Source: Umbelopsis ramanniana AG
Taxonomy: Eukaryota > Mucoromycota > Umbelopsidomycetes > Umbelopsidales > Umbelopsidaceae
Direction of reading: 5' to 3'
DNA: 64,000 nucleotides
Assembly: GCF_025399195.1 (NCBI RefSeq)
Contig: NW_026252109.1
Span: forward strand, 186,001 to 250,000
Position numbers and translations under genes: made by a program. Every line of letters starts with the position of its first letter. Position 1 is the first letter of the stretch. Below the pieces are notes generated by a model. It had not been told where the DNA came from, searched no databases, and saw nothing but the letters and a program-made list of their open reading frames with translations. Shown here piece after piece: positions 1 through 11,436 of this stretch.

Positions 1-1
1 G

Positions 2-1318
2 TATTCAGTACCCACCGAAGAAGGAATTAACGTGCTGGAAGCTCAGTATCGCAACATTTCCGATATGAACCATGTAAAAGTAGAAGATATGGCAGCAACC
101 AGTAACATGGATATGCCTATGAACACATATACACGAAAGCGACCTAGAAGCGATTTAGAAAACAGTGAATTTCAATCAGCGAACCCTTACAACGTTGCAC
201 CATCTATCACCATCCCTTCCAGCCCTGTCAGTGGCCTGATTGGGGCTCTTCCTAACAATGGCTGTCACAGCAACCCAATGACTCCACCCAACCCGATAAC
301 TCCACCCAATGAAGTTTCTTATTCAATGTTGGTACAAGACGCATTGGCTTGCTTTCAGCCAAGACCTTCGTTACGCGAAAGACAAGAAGAAGATGATGAT
401 GATGATAAAGAATTTGGATCTACCGACAAAATCAACAGAATAGCTCACAATGCCATCGAAAGACGTTACCGCAATAATATCAACGACTGCTTGAGCGATT
501 TGAAGAATGCCGTTCCAGCTCTGAAATTCGCCAAAGTCAAAGATAATACTATCGATGATGCCCAATCCACCGTTGACCAAGGCAATGAGCAAGAAGAAGA
601 ATTGATCGATGGTGTTCCTGTTGCCACCAAGCTGAATAAGGCCACCATTCTTCGCAAGGCAACTGAATATATTGTTCATCTTAAGGCTACCATCGAACAA
701 AGCGAGAGTGAAAACAAAGCTCTTCAAAACTTAATTTTGCAGCTTCCTCGTGGAGGAGAAGTCGTCTCCTACTACCGCATGCAAAAGCAACAATTCGAAG
801 CCTACGAACAAGAACGTATGGCTTATGACCGACAAATGGCTCATGAACGAAAACAAAGAGAAAAACGAGAAGCGCGACGCAAGTCCAAAATGATTCGACG
901 TGGTCAACTCACCGAACCCGTGGTCAAGTCTAGAACATCTTCTACTTCCTCCTCTTCGTCATCTAGCCAAACATTCATGGTTCTATTCCTCGGCATGACC
1001 TTCTTCTCAAACTCAAATTATCTCCAACCCGCACATAACATGTCCTCTGTGCCTCATGATACTGCTTCAAGCTCTATGATGTACGCTTCTAAAGGCTTTG
1101 ACTTCTGGTATGTGAACGTTTTTTTAGTTGCTCCCACTTCCCAAACGAAACCTATTTCTAACTTGCAAAATTTTTTCTTTAGGTCATTACTCCGAATGTT
1201 TTTGATTCTGTTTGCTATATACAGTATTTGCAAGACAATCTTCAACAGCAACTTTCGATCAAGGAAATGCAAGAGCCTCGACGTACAACGATCAGAGCGA
1301 CTCTGTACCTGTGAATAA
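2..1318 (+). CDS. SREBP-type bHLH transcription factor (5' partial)
   Basis: Membrane-bound sterol/hypoxia-type bHLH regulator. The basic region reads HNAIERRYRNNIND, with the Tyr that marks SREBP proteins instead of the usual Arg. An acidic loop of about 35 residues, longer than in animals but normal for fungal SREBPs, separates helix 1 from helix 2 (KLNKATILRKATEYIVHLK). A charged coiled coil, a Ser-rich stretch and two hydrophobic segments follow (TFMVLFLGMTFF and SLLRMFLILFAIYSI). An intron at 1108-1182 (75 nt, GT-AG) joins Trp-Ser just before the second segment. The frame is open to the left edge, so the true start may be outside; the first in-window ATG is at 65. The protein ends about 30 residues after the second segment, so the long C-terminal regulatory domain of Aspergillus SrbA is absent. 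Family call is strong; sterol control is inferred. Confidence 0.85.
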   Translation, partial: YSVPTEEGINVLEAQYRNISDMNHVKVEDMAATSNMDMPMNTYTRKRPRSDLENSEFQSANPYNVAPSITIPSSPVSGLIGALPNNGCHSNPMTPPNPITPPNEVSYSMLVQDALACFQPRPSLRERQEEDDDDDKEFGSTDKINRIAHNAIERRYRNNINDCLSDLKNAVPALKFAKVKDNTIDDAQSTVDQGNEQEEELIDGVPVATKLNKATILRKATEYIVHLKATIEQSESENKALQNLILQLPRGGEVVSYYRMQKQQFEAYEQERMAYDRQMAHERKQREKREARRKSKMIRRGQLTEPVVKSRTSSTSSSSSSSQTFMVLFLGMTFFSNSNYLQPAHNMSSVPHDTASSSMMYASKGFDFWYVNVFLVAPTSQTKPISNLQNFFFRSLLRMFLILFAIYSICKTIFNSNFRSRKCKSLDVQRSERLCTCE

Positions 1319-1566
1319 TCTGCCTTATACCCTCTCAACCACCACCACACCTCATTTTGCATATAAGATACTTTAGTTTGGTCTAGCCGTACCAATAAAA
1401 TAGCTCATCCCTTCCATGCCATTAAGGGTATATTAGTTTATAATTGTTTTTTTAGAAAGTAATCCAACATATAAAAAACTTCCAAGTTTCAGTACTTCAT
1501 TCATGGCGTGATTTTTATGTCTTAAGCATTGGCAATAAACAGTGATGCATGGCTTATCGCAGATAT

Positions 1567-4500
1567 CTACAAATTGGTATGATGTAGGGGAGGGTGGCTC
1601 GTACGTCTAGAAAGCCCTGTTCCTAGTTTCCGTTTCTTTCGTGGTGGGTCTTGCTGATTTTCTGACCCTTCCCTTGCAATCAAAGTGGTGCTAGTCGTTG
1701 TCTCCGATACGGGTGATAATTGCGGCGATGTATCAACTGGCACAGGGGGGATATTTTCAGAGGCTTGCCGTCCATCATTACGTGTGCCGGTATTCATTTC
1801 TTCGTCCGACTCGTCATCACTTGTTGGCACTCGGCTACTGGACCGAATCACCGATACAGTGGAAATGACCGGCCGTACTCGTTTGGCCTGAGGCTTTCGT
1901 ACCACCTTTCTAGCTTGCTCTAGAGCTGGTTCTGGGCCAATTTCTTCGTTATCGTCGCTTGCGAGTTGTTGCTCATCCTCGCTCTCATCGCTTGAATCAA
2001 CCGGTATCTATTTGTAAAATTGTTAAAGATGGACCCACTTAGCCTTGTTCACGATCTGCAACCTGACTTAAAGTACCTGCGACGAAACCTCTGCACCCGT
2101 TATATCTCTGTGCTTTAATGCGCCTACAAGAATAGCAAATTAGAAGTGTAATCATTTGTGGATGCAGCTGAAAACTACGTTGCATACCTAAGAAGAATGC
2201 ATTAGCTGGCGCATTGTTATCGGTCAAGAGAGCTTTCGCTTGATAGATGACGATTTCCAAAGCCTTTTTGAGAGATGGAACGTGGGAGGATAGCTGTATG
2301 TCTTGAATGATTTTGACGTGCGAGCAAATAATCTATGAAAGCATACGGAGTCAATGGAAACGTGCCTTTCTATTATGGCTTAGTAGATCAATCACTTACT
2401 TGCAGAGTTCTCGTTCCATTTTGAAATTGTTTCAGCATATTGATGACAGCATCTCGATGCGTTTTGAAATGAGAACTTAAATATGATATGGTTCGCTTGG
2501 TCATTTGTTCAATAAACAATCGACCCGACTTCAATATCACACTCAGAAGAGCCCGATCATCCTTTGCCTTGATGTAGGCTGTCATCAGCTCGAAACAAGC
2601 GATAATACGTGAAAGCTCTAGGATAGCAATATCATCGGTTTCCTGGTTTTCCTTGAAGTTGCTTTGCGCACTGACAACTTCACCGGCCAGTGCCTATGTA
2701 CGAGTTTGAGTACATGCCATTCATTCACAACGTTTGTATTCTCAGATTCTTCATACCTGATAGTAAAGATGTAGAGTATCTTTCGTTAAAAGGGGATGTG
2801 ATTCCAGTTCATCTGTATCACCATTGTCAAACCCAGGCAATGTCTTTGAAAGATAGCCATGGATGATGTCTAGTGGTGCGTCGGAAGTTTGAATTTCTTG
2901 CTCCACAAGGTAAACAATATGTTTCTAAGCAGCGAGTTAGGGGATATGACGAAACAAGAAATGGTTTAATCAAGTTTGGGAGCCTCACCTTCATGTCTTT
3001 GGCGTCACTCCACTCCTTCCTAAGTATGTTATCAGCGCTCTTCTGAACTTGGGCAGTGAGTGTGCTGTCAGGCACAAAACTAACCACCGCTGCCAATGCC
3101 TTGTGTAATTGTACCGTAGCTTCACCTTTCTTTAAGGTAGATGTAAATTTGGATAGGTAGTTGAATGCACACCGTGTTAAGCGCTGCAAATCGTGAAGTC
3201 TATTGATGGACTTGTCCGAGCGTATTGCCAGCACGCATAACAATGACTAGGAGATAATACGTATGAGTAAATAATGGCCAACCACCTTCAAGCTGTATTT
3301 ATACATACCCTTTTGATGTTTTCATTTGTAGCATCCTGCAATTCGGGCCAAGTGATAAGTTGATACACCACATCTAATATCAAGCTGATGGAATGCTGAG
3401 CTTCCACCTCAGTCTAAGTGACATAAAAGGATCAGTATCAAACAACATCAAAAATCATGAGAAAAGGCACCTACAGTATTTTCATCCTGCAAAACGTAAA
3501 GGTCAGAATTTAACGATGATTAAAAAAAATATCTTCTCGTAAAAGACAAAAATGCATACCTCATCTCTATTAAAAGAAATGGATTCCCACCTATCCAACA
3601 AGGTCGGCAAGTGCGGCAGAGTCTACAGAGACATCAGATAGGTGCAATCGACTTGGTGATCATCATAACAAAAACTTACCTGTTCCACTACATCTTTGGG
3701 AGACATACGCTGCAAGTAACTGATGTTGAGCTGAATATAAAGTGAGGCCAAGTCTTTCTTCTTTTTGGCGAAAAATGGATTGAGCGTAGGTGGTGATAAC
3801 GTTTTCTTCAACTTTGCTTGAAGATCCGTCACCAGGTAGTTGAATCCGGAGAGCTAAATGTCAAAGGATGAATGAACTGCAAAATAGATAGATGACAGCG
3901 TGATAGATACCTACCTTCAGAGGAAAGCGCAGGAGTTCGTGGCTTCCGGTATTCAAAATACGCAGGGTGTCGATCTGAGCAGTCAATGTGTTAGCCATTT
4001 TCATACGTTCTTTCCTGATCGCTCAGTATACCTTCGTTCTACCTTTAACTCTCTCATGAGCGGATGTAAGCTGCTGATATCGTCAATCATGGCACTAGCT
4101 CTTGAAGGCTTTTTCGTCGATCGAGATGTTGAAATCACAGATTCAGCTTCTGAGTCGTCGCTTCCTGTGGCGCCAATCTTTCTGTTTGCTTGCGAGCCAA
4201 TCTGTTCAACTAGATATGAGCAACACAAAACTCCAAATTACTCCATCTACAATGCATCGAGTATCTTACGGTTAAGCCCTTCTTGGCATTGCTATCCTTG
4301 GGAGATGCATCATCCATCCCAGCTTTCAAAGTGTATCCCTGGGGGCTGAAAGAAGGTGTACAGGCAATCATCCGCATCAGCATCTTCTCCAGTTCAACAA
4401 TATTGTTTAGACGTGTCACGAGTTTTTGAACGGTTGACTCATCCTCAGAATTGCAAAACGCATTTATAATTTCACGCAACCTATCGAAGGAATCCTATCG

Positions 4501-7500
4501 TCAGCTTAGATGCGTCAAAGACTATCAGAGCAGTATAACATACCAGTTGATGGCGTAGAACAGTGTGTTACAAGCACATTCCCGAGATTTCACATCCATT
4601 CTTTCTACGGACTATGCAGATGATTGTTTGAATTTCGCATCATATACCATTGTAATTCGAATTACCATACGTACCTGCTCTGCATCGAAAAGTAACATAC
4701 CACAGCCAAGCAGTGCATCAATCGCATCTAGACATCCGTCATTCACGACTTTTTCACAAGCCTGCAATAAGTTGAAGATGGGACACAGTGCAGCGGCCGG
4801 GTATTGGTATTTTTTATGCTGCCTGTCAGTCGACTCGTCAGGCGAATCGACTAAGCGAAAAAGTTTTACAGTGATTTGAGAATCCTGATACCGAGTTAAT
4901 ATTTGTCACATATTATACAATTGTTATAAGATGAATACTAACCTCTCCATCAAGATTGAACCATGATTCTGGCTTTAACGGCAAATTTTCTTCGCGGCTC
5001 TCAATGTAAGTTTGCAGTTCGTCGCTATCGAAAAAATAGGTATCGGGAACTGCCGTGCTGATAGTCTCCTGAAGCCATAGTTCCAGACTGTGGTCAAGCA
5101 GTTTCTGCGATATAAAGTATGCTAGTTCGTCGTATGCCAAAGCGAGACAAGCCTAATTTTGATTTTGTCAGTTCTCTGGGTTGAATCTGGGCACTTCAGT
5201 TTCCAGGTCTTACCGAATAGTTAGAGCATGATCTGAAGACTGTCTCCAGCATGGTTTTTGCTTGCTGTAAGGTTGGATGTCTTAATGCTTGCGAGGAACT
5301 GACTTCAGCTAGCGGTGAAAGAGAGATGAGTCAATCTGAACGAGTCAACCACTATAGCGATTGTTTACTAGCGTTTTTCTTACCTGAAGCACTTCCAGCT
5401 GCAACTTCTCTAGAATAGCTAGCCGAACCCAATGCTTTGACGACAGACAGTGCTCCAATGATTCCGATCTTCTTGTACTTTTCTTGTGGGTTAGACAGCT
5501 GCTTTCGAATAATGATTTGCATATCGTTCATGAGATGCAAAAGATTTCGATCATCGGAAGCTCTACCATGAGGCTGAATGCATATGTTAGTAAAAGAGAG
5601 GTAAACTGAAAATGTTGCTGCTGAATAGGAGACCTCGCGCACCTCAAGAGCCAAGCGACTAAAAATGTCGAATAGGATGCCAATTTGATCCATCTCAAGC
5701 TTATCCAGGTAGTCTAGAACGCCTTTGATGAATGCAACGAAAGGTGAAATAGTCTCAGGATCGTCATTGACAAGATCCAAAAGCGTCTTCAAACCAGCAT
5801 CGATTTCTGAAAAGTGAACACAAGAAAGGCACAGGTCAAGATTACGTCTGCGGTAAAAAGTAGACATAGCAAAATATTTTGAATGAAAAATATGCGCAAA
5901 AAGGATATTGTTCCGCTTCCAATATGGGTGACTATAATGCCAATGATTTCCTGTTTCAACGTTAGCATTTAACTCGTAACTAGTCAACATTTGATACAAA
6001 CAACATCTTACCTGACGATAGTAAGTGCTACACATCTTGAAGGCATCCTTGTAGATGGCGGATGATGCCTTAGTGATGAGTGGTTGGTTTGAATTGGTGC
6101 GAAGTAGAGCTTCCGCTAGCGACAATATGGGCATCCAGAGACTGATGTGATTTTTTAAATTTCCATGGCCATCAAAACGAATGCATTCAGTATTGTTGCC
6201 TACCTAGTAATGCCTTCTGCATGGTGCAAAATAGTCTCTTTGATCAAGTTTACACTCAACACTTTGGAAATAATTTTCTTTTTAACAATTTGTTCAACCT
6301 TCTTCTTGGTCGGTGGCATGGAGTACATGGTAAACAAAATCAGCACGTCGATGACCTTGTAGCCGTTCTGTTATAGAAGAAGAGAAAAGAGCTTAGATGC
6401 GGCAAGGACGCCTATTGCAATGGTCTATAGACTTACAGTTGATTCTTTATCGTTGATAACCTTAATCCATGCGTCAGATATGAATTTGTGAAATTGTAAA
6501 CCGAGTTTGATTGATTCTAGTTCGAGCAAGGTTAGTTATGCATCCCCAGGTTATCCATTATGCAGGAGATTCTTACCAAGCACCAAAGCTTCCGGGACTA
6601 CCCCTTTATCCACTGGCGCATTGGCTGGCCGAAAGCTAACAGTGTTCTTTTCTACGGCTTGTACCTTGGCCAACGCTTTAAAATCGAGCTTTTGTCGAAT
6701 TTTCAGAATAATCTCTTCTATTTTCTCTGCAGTAGCAGTCTGTAGTAAGAACCGCATAATCATGGGTAGATCACTCATATTTGCAGTATCTAGCTGATTA
6801 AGCATGGTATCTCGAATATCGTCCTGTAGTCAATTATTAGATACGGACGTCTTTCTCACTTACAACGTTGATTATGAAAAGTAATAATTACCAAATCATC
6901 GTTGAGCAGATTGAAGTTTGAAAGTGCATCAAGTATAGGCGCAACCAGCTCTTGATTGTTTTGCATCATGGTCGTCAAACTGGCTACCATGCCCTGTTCA
7001 CTAGAGTTTTAATCCCAATTCTGTTGTCAAGGGTTATAGAGATTTTGCTTACCTTATGTTCTGAATCGTTCACAATATCTGGCAAAGCCGATATCATTTC
7101 GTGCTGAATTGCCTGCGGCGTGACTTGCATGACCTTGTTGCAAGTGTTAGATCATTGACATAACTGCGCCCCATAGTGCTAGGTAACATACCTCGACCAG
7201 CTTGTCTGTCAGATCTCCAGCCTCTACGATGTACTCCAACCATCGCAACTGGTGCAAAATCATACGAACAGTCGAAGTGCTGGTAGAACTGGGTATTTCG
7301 CATTAATAACAGTATAGGTCAACGTACAATGGTCGCCGAATGAGCTTACTTCTCTTCCAACTCATCATAAAATTCTGGAAGCCGCTCAAGAAGGTAGGTT
7401 ATGAGCTTTGATTGTATTTGGTCGATAGATAGTAGATTTCGAATCAAACTTTCGGATGTATTTCTATCAGGAAGTAATGCGCTGTAAGTTTAACAGATAT

Positions 7501-7847
7501 GATGCACAGGTCAATCAGTTTTGGATACACTACCGAGACAGCGTGGTGGATTGCTCAACTACTATAGGCATCAAACTTTGTCTCAGAGCACTCTCTTCTT
7601 CAAAACATGACTGCAGGGCCTCAAATATGTCGTCTGAGCTATATCTTGATTCAGAATCTAATCTTCTTGACAGCGACCTACGAAAGACCGCCGGCTCGGT
7701 GGCTGTAAGAGCGGTGTAAGTGAACAGTGTTATTCACACCAGGGTAATCGCCTACATGCACTTACTCAGAGTCACCGGTTGATTCGGATCCTCGGGAATG
7801 CTGCATCCGACTTCATTTAATATTGACTTGATGTCGAATTCTGACAT
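1567..7847 (-). CDS. FANCD2: FANCD2 homolog (Fanconi anemia group D2)
   Basis: Many-exon gene read from ATG at 7847 (MSEFDIKSILNEVG) to a stop at 1567. Blocks match vertebrate FANCD2 in order: MIMRFLLQTATAEKIEEIIL, then FIKGVLDYLDKLEMDQIGIL, then IIIRKQLSNPQEKYKKIGII, REIINAFCNSEDES with VTRLNNIVELEKML, SGRLFIEQMTKR with HRDAVINMLKQF, and FFLG near the end, followed by an acidic then basic tail. In human FANCD2 the Lys after FKY (K561) is mono-ubiquitinated by FANCL/UBE2T; the equivalent Lys is kept here (codon 5472-5474). The protein clamps on DNA with FANCI during interstrand crosslink repair in the nucleus. Exon edges were not all resolved. The C-terminus is unlike the human one in sequence but similarly charged. 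Divergent from the dehydratase gene, with G1/S-type promoter elements between. Confidence 0.92.
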
Positions 7848-7921
7848 TATGTGCACAAGCTAATATCGGTGTGCTTTGCGCCCTTACAAAAAAAAAAAGA
7901 CGCAGGGGAATCCAATTTTCA

Positions 7922-7927
7922 ACGCGT
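7922..7927. promoter_or_regulatory. MluI cell-cycle box (ACGCGT), copy 1
   Basis: Exact ACGCGT, the site bound by the Mbp1/Swi6-type MBF complex at G1/S genes in ascomycete yeasts. It lies 75 bp upstream of the FANCD2 ATG. Function is inferred from motif, copy number and neighbour. Confidence 0.55.
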
Positions 7928-7946
7928 CGCGTTGTCGGTGGTTTAT

Positions 7947-7952
7947 CACGTG
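7947..7952. promoter_or_regulatory. CACGTG E-box in TCACGTGTGA
   Basis: Palindromic core for bHLH proteins, lying between the two ACGCGT boxes. Similar TCACGTG sites occur upstream of eL34, uS15m/UBXN1 and the dienelactone hydrolase gene. Confidence 0.45.
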
Positions 7953-7972
7953 TGACAGTTTTTTGTTGCTAA

Positions 7973-7978
7973 ACGCGT
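7973..7978. promoter_or_regulatory. MluI cell-cycle box (ACGCGT), copy 2
   Basis: Second exact ACGCGT, 51 bp from the first. It is followed closely by another CGCG core at 7982-7986 (GTCGCGTTG), so the promoter has a cluster of CGCG elements. Confidence 0.55.
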
Positions 7979-8025
7979 GCGTCGCGTTGAAAGGAGACGT
8001 TTCTTTACAACCTTTCAATATTCCA

Positions 8026-9690
8026 ATGTTGGCATCGCAGGACGGCTCTCAACCACTGCCTGACAATGACGTGCTGCATGTCAAGACTGCATTACTTCAC
8101 TCTCCAAACCTAAGCATGAAGCTACGGTGGTAAGACTTTAAACTGATTCACTCGATCTGCTGCAACTTGTGGATCAAAACTGATCAAAGTAACAACAGCA
8201 ACACATGGTTAAAAATGGAGAACATGCAGCCTTCCGGATCGTTTAAAATAAGGTAAGACTATTGCTGAAATGGATTCTGTCTTTTTCTATTCAAAAACTA
8301 ACCATTCTTTGAACAACAGAGGAGTCGGTCATATGTGTATCAAAGCGGTGGAATTGCGAGGACCGTCCATTCATTTTGTTACAGCAGCAGGCATCAACAC
8401 TTGCTTAGCCGTAGCATACGCAGCAAGGCAACTTAATGTTGAAGCAACTATTGTTCTTCCTAAAATTGTCAACCAGAAAATATTCGATATGATAAAGTTG
8501 GAAGGTGCCAACCTTATTATGTTAGGAGAGGTGAGATAATGCGACCATGATGTTCAATAATCGAAATGGCATAAAATTGATGAAATAATTGTAGGATTTT
8601 GAAGAATCAGAAGCACACGCACGAGCACTGCTATCGAAAATGCGCAACGGGTAAGATCAGCAACTGGAGTGCTCAAAGTATTGAACAGTCATTAACGATC
8701 GATCTCACATTTTCATAACAGCATCTATATACCATCTTCAGATAATCCATGTATATGGGAGGGTAATGCAACAATTATAAAAGAACTAGAAGTACAATTA
8801 AGGCACGAGCCACCAGCTGCCATAATATGTCCAGTTGGAGGAGGTGGTCTGCTAAACGGCATTATAATGGGACTCGAACAAGTCGGATGGAAACAAGTAC
8901 CTGTTATAGCAGTTGAAACGCATGGAAGCAATTCTTTTCAAGCTGCAGTAGTGGCTGGAAAATTGGTAACTCTCCCAAAATCAAAAACCATCGCAAAGAG
9001 CTTAAATGTTCGAACGGTCAGCGCCAAATCCTTGGAACTCAGCTTAGATCATCCCGTGGTACCGTTTGCCGTTAGCGATGCCATGGCGGCCGATGCTGTG
9101 CGAAATTTTGCAGGTAAGGAATCTATTGTTAACTACACAGCATGCTTTGGCTTCAACTTTACTCACCTATTATCAAAGACGATCACAAGACTTTGGTGGA
9201 AACGGCGTGTGGAGCTGCTTTATCATTATGTTATACACAAGTTATTCGCGATATACTACCATCGCTCACGGAAGCATCCGATATTGTGGTTATTACGACT
9301 GGAGGATCTGACATCTTCCTCGACGACTTGGACCACTTCCGCCGAAAATATTCTAACCCACCTATTGTCGTCAAGAGCGGAAGTGAAGTGTTCCTTAAAC
9401 TTGGAGACTCTCTCAGTAGTATAGCGGATGTTGATGCGGATCATGCCGTCGCAGCAGCCAATGGCGTTGTCCCTTTTGATAATATTCGACAAGATAGAGA
9501 AGCCGGAGCAATGGATGGGTTTACCCGAGTAGTGAATTCCGCAAAGGACTATGCTCATGATCAAAGGAACAGGATCGACAGTTCAAATGCGATAGATCAT
9601 GCGAGGGAAAGCAACATGATAATGACGGGACTCGACGCAACTACGGCAATACCAGCTTTAGTCAAACAAGAAACGGCGGGAAGTCCATAA
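8026..9690 (+). CDS. L-serine/L-threonine dehydratase-like PLP enzyme
   Basis: Exons 8026-8129, 8199-8252, 8320-8530, 8595-8650, 8722-9113 and 9179-9690 give 442 residues in one frame. It aligns end to end with animal serine dehydratase (SDS): LHVKTALLHSP, PSGSFKIRG with the PLP Schiff-base lysine at K51, YAARQLNVEATIVLP, IWEGNATIIKELE, the glycine loop PVGGGGLLNG, GWKQVPVIAVETHG and VETACGAALS. These enzymes deaminate serine or threonine to pyruvate or 2-oxobutyrate in the cytosol. The usual S-x-G-N-A-G cofactor-binding loop instead reads AAGINTC (about residues 75-81): the Asn stays but both neighbouring glycines are lost. A tail of about 115 residues beyond the animal enzyme's end is unrecognised. 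The fold is certain; activity and substrate are not. Confidence 0.85.
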
Positions 9691-9836
9691 TGTTTTTGGG
9701 CATGTTTATATTAAAAAAAAGTAATTTCACAAATGGCACAATTTTGTATATCATGAAGTTCATTTGGCACTGTAAGCGGTTCATTAGCATTTAGTACAGC
9801 GGTAAGGAGTATATAGCAGAGATACATCCGTCTAAA

Positions 9837-11180
9837 TTACAGTAGTGTCGATTTCTCCTCGGGGCTGTATTTGATTGATCGCACCCTGCTCTTAAAATCA
9901 TCGCGATTCAGATATGCACCGCAGAGTCTACGATGGCCAGTGAAGCTTGCTCGGCCATGCAATACTCTCCAATTGTCAAAAACAACCACCCTTCCAGGCT
10001 CTAGGCTTTCCCAATACTGGTTGCGGTCGCTAGTAAGTTCATCATTCCATTTTCGCAACGCGTCATAAAATTCGTCAACCTGACTGGCAGTCAAATTACT
10101 CAAGGTCGAACGATCATCGTTGTTGTATCTAATTTGGTATAGCGTTCCGTCAGAAAGATGGTTCAGAATCGACTGTTCCCGAGGCGTTGGGACAATCATG
10201 ACTTTTTCGTCTCCGGCCGAGTGTGTTGGAATCTTGAGGGTTGACAAGGTGTCGTATGCCTTTGGGTGCTGTTCCTTGAGACTTTGAGCAACTTTGAAGC
10301 CATCCACAAATAGAGACTCGCCACCGGTTCCATCAAATTCTAGCTTGTGAAACATTTGCAGACCAACCGGGTCCGAAAAGTACGTTGTGTCGGTGTGAGC
10401 TTTCAACGCCAGATCAGTGTAAGCAGTGTCGGCGTGAGCAAGGTCGGAGGTGAAATCCCAGAGACCAGGAGAGTAATGCGATTCGCGAATAAAACAAATG
10501 TGACGAGCTAGTTTTTCCGTAGCTTCCAGAGAGACCGGCACACCATCAACGAAAGAGAAACCGTAGACCTCGATATTGTCTAACCATTTTGCAAGTCCTG
10601 CTTTTGTGGTCATGACTTCTTCATACTGGACAACAGGTGGGGCATTGGCTATACTGGCATCCCAAAGCACAGGTTTCGGTGAATGCAATTCTACCTTTCC
10701 CTTGAGAGGCGGATTATAAGAATGGTTTTTGAGCCATGCCCATTCGTACACGCTCTTGTGTTCATCATTATCCCAAACGACGGTGAGACCGCCTTCGTTT
10801 GCTTGCACCGAACGCGGCTTTATATCTACCGGAATGGCAAAGGTGTCGACAAGGCGTTGTCTGGTTTGCGGATGATAGCAGCTAGGGCATCTACAGTGAT
10901 CTCTTAACCAAACATGTTGAAACAGGCTTTCAGTATTGGCATCCCATTGCACCTGTACTTGGTTACCATCGACAGGGTTTGCCCGGACATTGAAGTGTTG
11001 CTGAACGTTGAATAACTTGCTGGAAGAGAAGGTCCTGAGGATGTTGCATGAGTTTGCTTTGGCCCGGTTGAATAATATGCCATGCTTTAAGTGAGGTAGA
11101 GCAGCAGTGGTAGATACACCGGGTATGGTTTTGCTGAGGGATGCAGCAAGTGCTGAATGTCTAAAAGCTCGACTCAGCAT
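9837..11180 (-). CDS. TMLH: Trimethyllysine dioxygenase (carnitine biosynthesis)
   Basis: Single-exon gene of 447 residues. Fe(II)/2-oxoglutarate oxygenase of the gamma-butyrobetaine/trimethyllysine family, closest in wording to TMLH (IRESHYSPGLWDFTSDLAHADTAYTDLALKAHTD aligns through the core). Iron ligands are H262 and D264 in HTDTTYF and H408 in RVLHGR. The N-terminal zinc-binding module has C96, C98, C101 and probably H153. The first 55 residues are rich in Arg, Ser and Ala with few acids, fitting mitochondrial import. TMLH converts N6-trimethyllysine to its 3-hydroxy form, the first step to carnitine. No other carnitine gene is in the window. Gamma-butyrobetaine dioxygenase is the alternative. 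Confidence 0.88.
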   Translation of the reverse strand: MLSRAFRHSALAASLSKTIPGVSTTAALPHLKHGILFNRAKANSCNILRTFSSSKLFNVQQHFNVRANPVDGNQVQVQWDANTESLFQHVWLRDHCRCPSCYHPQTRQRLVDTFAIPVDIKPRSVQANEGGLTVVWDNDEHKSVYEWAWLKNHSYNPPLKGKVELHSPKPVLWDASIANAPPVVQYEEVMTTKAGLAKWLDNIEVYGFSFVDGVPVSLEATEKLARHICFIRESHYSPGLWDFTSDLAHADTAYTDLALKAHTDTTYFSDPVGLQMFHKLEFDGTGGESLFVDGFKVAQSLKEQHPKAYDTLSTLKIPTHSAGDEKVMIVPTPREQSILNHLSDGTLYQIRYNNDDRSTLSNLTASQVDEFYDALRKWNDELTSDRNQYWESLEPGRVVVFDNWRVLHGRASFTGHRRLCGAYLNRDDFKSRVRSIKYSPEEKSTLL

Positions 11181-11436
11181 GTTGTCTATTCGATATTATA
11201 TGTCAAAGGAGTAAATGTGTGGTTTTATGCTGAGGCAGAAAGGAATGAATATTCACAAGTGCGGTCTGAATTAACGTACGTGTGAAGGAATGGCCTTTTC
11301 ATATGAATTCAGGTCAGCAATAATCAGATCAAACTGTCAGGCGTGACTGCTCCAATACGAACACACAGAGCCCGGAAGCACATTTTGATAACCCTAGCCT
11401 CAGCAACATTTGCCGACCAGTACAAGCTCTGCATTC

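Larger units (their letters stand above)
7848..8025. promoter_or_regulatory. Bidirectional promoter, FANCD2 / dehydratase-like gene
   Basis: The start codons of the two divergent genes are 178 bp apart, so all upstream control must sit here or in the genes. The interval holds an A11 tract (7888-7898), two ACGCGT boxes, a CACGTG E-box and a near-palindrome CAACGCGTCGCGTTG at 7920-7934. Confidence 0.75.

Noticed and set aside
9256-9564. Minus-strand ORF inside the dehydratase gene
   Set aside because: Antisense shadow of conserved coding sequence.
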